Shown in pieces: positions 27,302 through 27,500 of a stretch of 27,500 bases of DNA (position 1 is its first letter; every line of letters begins with the position of its first letter). The notes beneath the pieces are model-generated. The model saw only the letters and a list, made by a program, of their open reading frames with translations. It searched no databases and was not told the origin of the DNA. The DNA comes from Mesostigma viride (Eukaryota; Streptophyta; Mesostigmatophyceae; Mesostigmatales; Mesostigmataceae), in the NCBI GenBank assembly GCA_009746045.1, contig RPFO01000542.1, positions 689,978-717,477 of the forward strand, read 5' to 3'. The translations under genes were made by a program, and so were the position numbers.

Positions 27302-27500
27302 CTGCAAGCAAGCAGACACGAACAAGAAGCAGCACGCGTTCATAAGTTGCACATACCCATGTTGTACAAGCTTACCATGTGGATGAGGCGGTAGGGATGT
27401 CGCTGCGGGTGCAAGGAAAATTATGATGCCAGACGGCAAGCATGAATGAATATAGTGCTTGCATTGGTGGCTTTTTAATGTTGGGGGCCAAGTATGGCAA
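27302..27500 (-). other. Kinase intron upstream of exon 27301
   Basis: The exon acceptor is CTTGCTTGCAG on the coding strand (CAG at 27304-27302). No further kinase exon (glycine-loop or VAIK part) is visible up to 27500. A weak echo of the exon edge may lie at about 27385-27415. Confidence 0.5.

Overview
The window looks like nuclear DNA of a green alga, probably a volvocalean-type chlorophyte. Reasons: GC-rich exons with short multi-exon structure, an intron-rich plant-type tropinone-reductase-like SDR gene, an Aurora/CAMK-like kinase with a long low-complexity tail, TGTAA candidate poly(A) signals, abundant minisatellites, and a mix of LINE and Penelope-like retroelements. No bacterial operon structure, rRNA, tRNA or CRISPR array was seen. 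The species assignment is inference.

Layout. (1) 1-3993, + strand: the 3' part of an SDR gene. Four exons (770-921, a 30-nt microexon 1698-1727, 2727-2826, 3840-3993) splice in consistent phase and keep the catalytic Ser/Tyr/Lys. The introns are full of tandem repeats and degenerate copies of exon edges. (2) About 4000-22100: an 18-kb graveyard of nested, 5'-truncated retroelements. I separate five LINE groups by sequence. LINE-A has an RT at 7205-8660 and many 3'-end fragments next to TTAA repeats. RLE-B and RLE-C are C-terminal restriction-like-endonuclease pieces, mostly on the minus strand. LINE-D is an ORF1 broken by a 1.4-kb insertion. LINE-E has an RT at 15054-17203, inserted into a LINE-A copy with a 14-bp target duplication. 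A decayed Penelope-like RT lies at 18663-19880. (3) 22527-27301, minus strand: the 3' part of a serine/threonine kinase gene. Three exons carry HRDLKPEN, DFG and APE, followed by a disordered tail of about 460 residues. Its introns hold a 19-copy 28-bp minisatellite, a 27-copy GGGT tract, 43-bp and 66-bp repeats, and decayed copies of exon edges.

The two host genes converge on the retroelement cluster, and both are cut by the window edges: the SDR lacks its Rossmann N-terminus and the kinase lacks its N-lobe. The most unusual shared feature is that real exons in both genes are flanked by degenerate copies of their own ends. Copies of the 5' edge with its 3' splice site lie upstream, and copies of the 3' edge with its 5' splice site lie downstream. 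No retroelement here has an intact reading frame; all carry frameshifts, stops or truncations.
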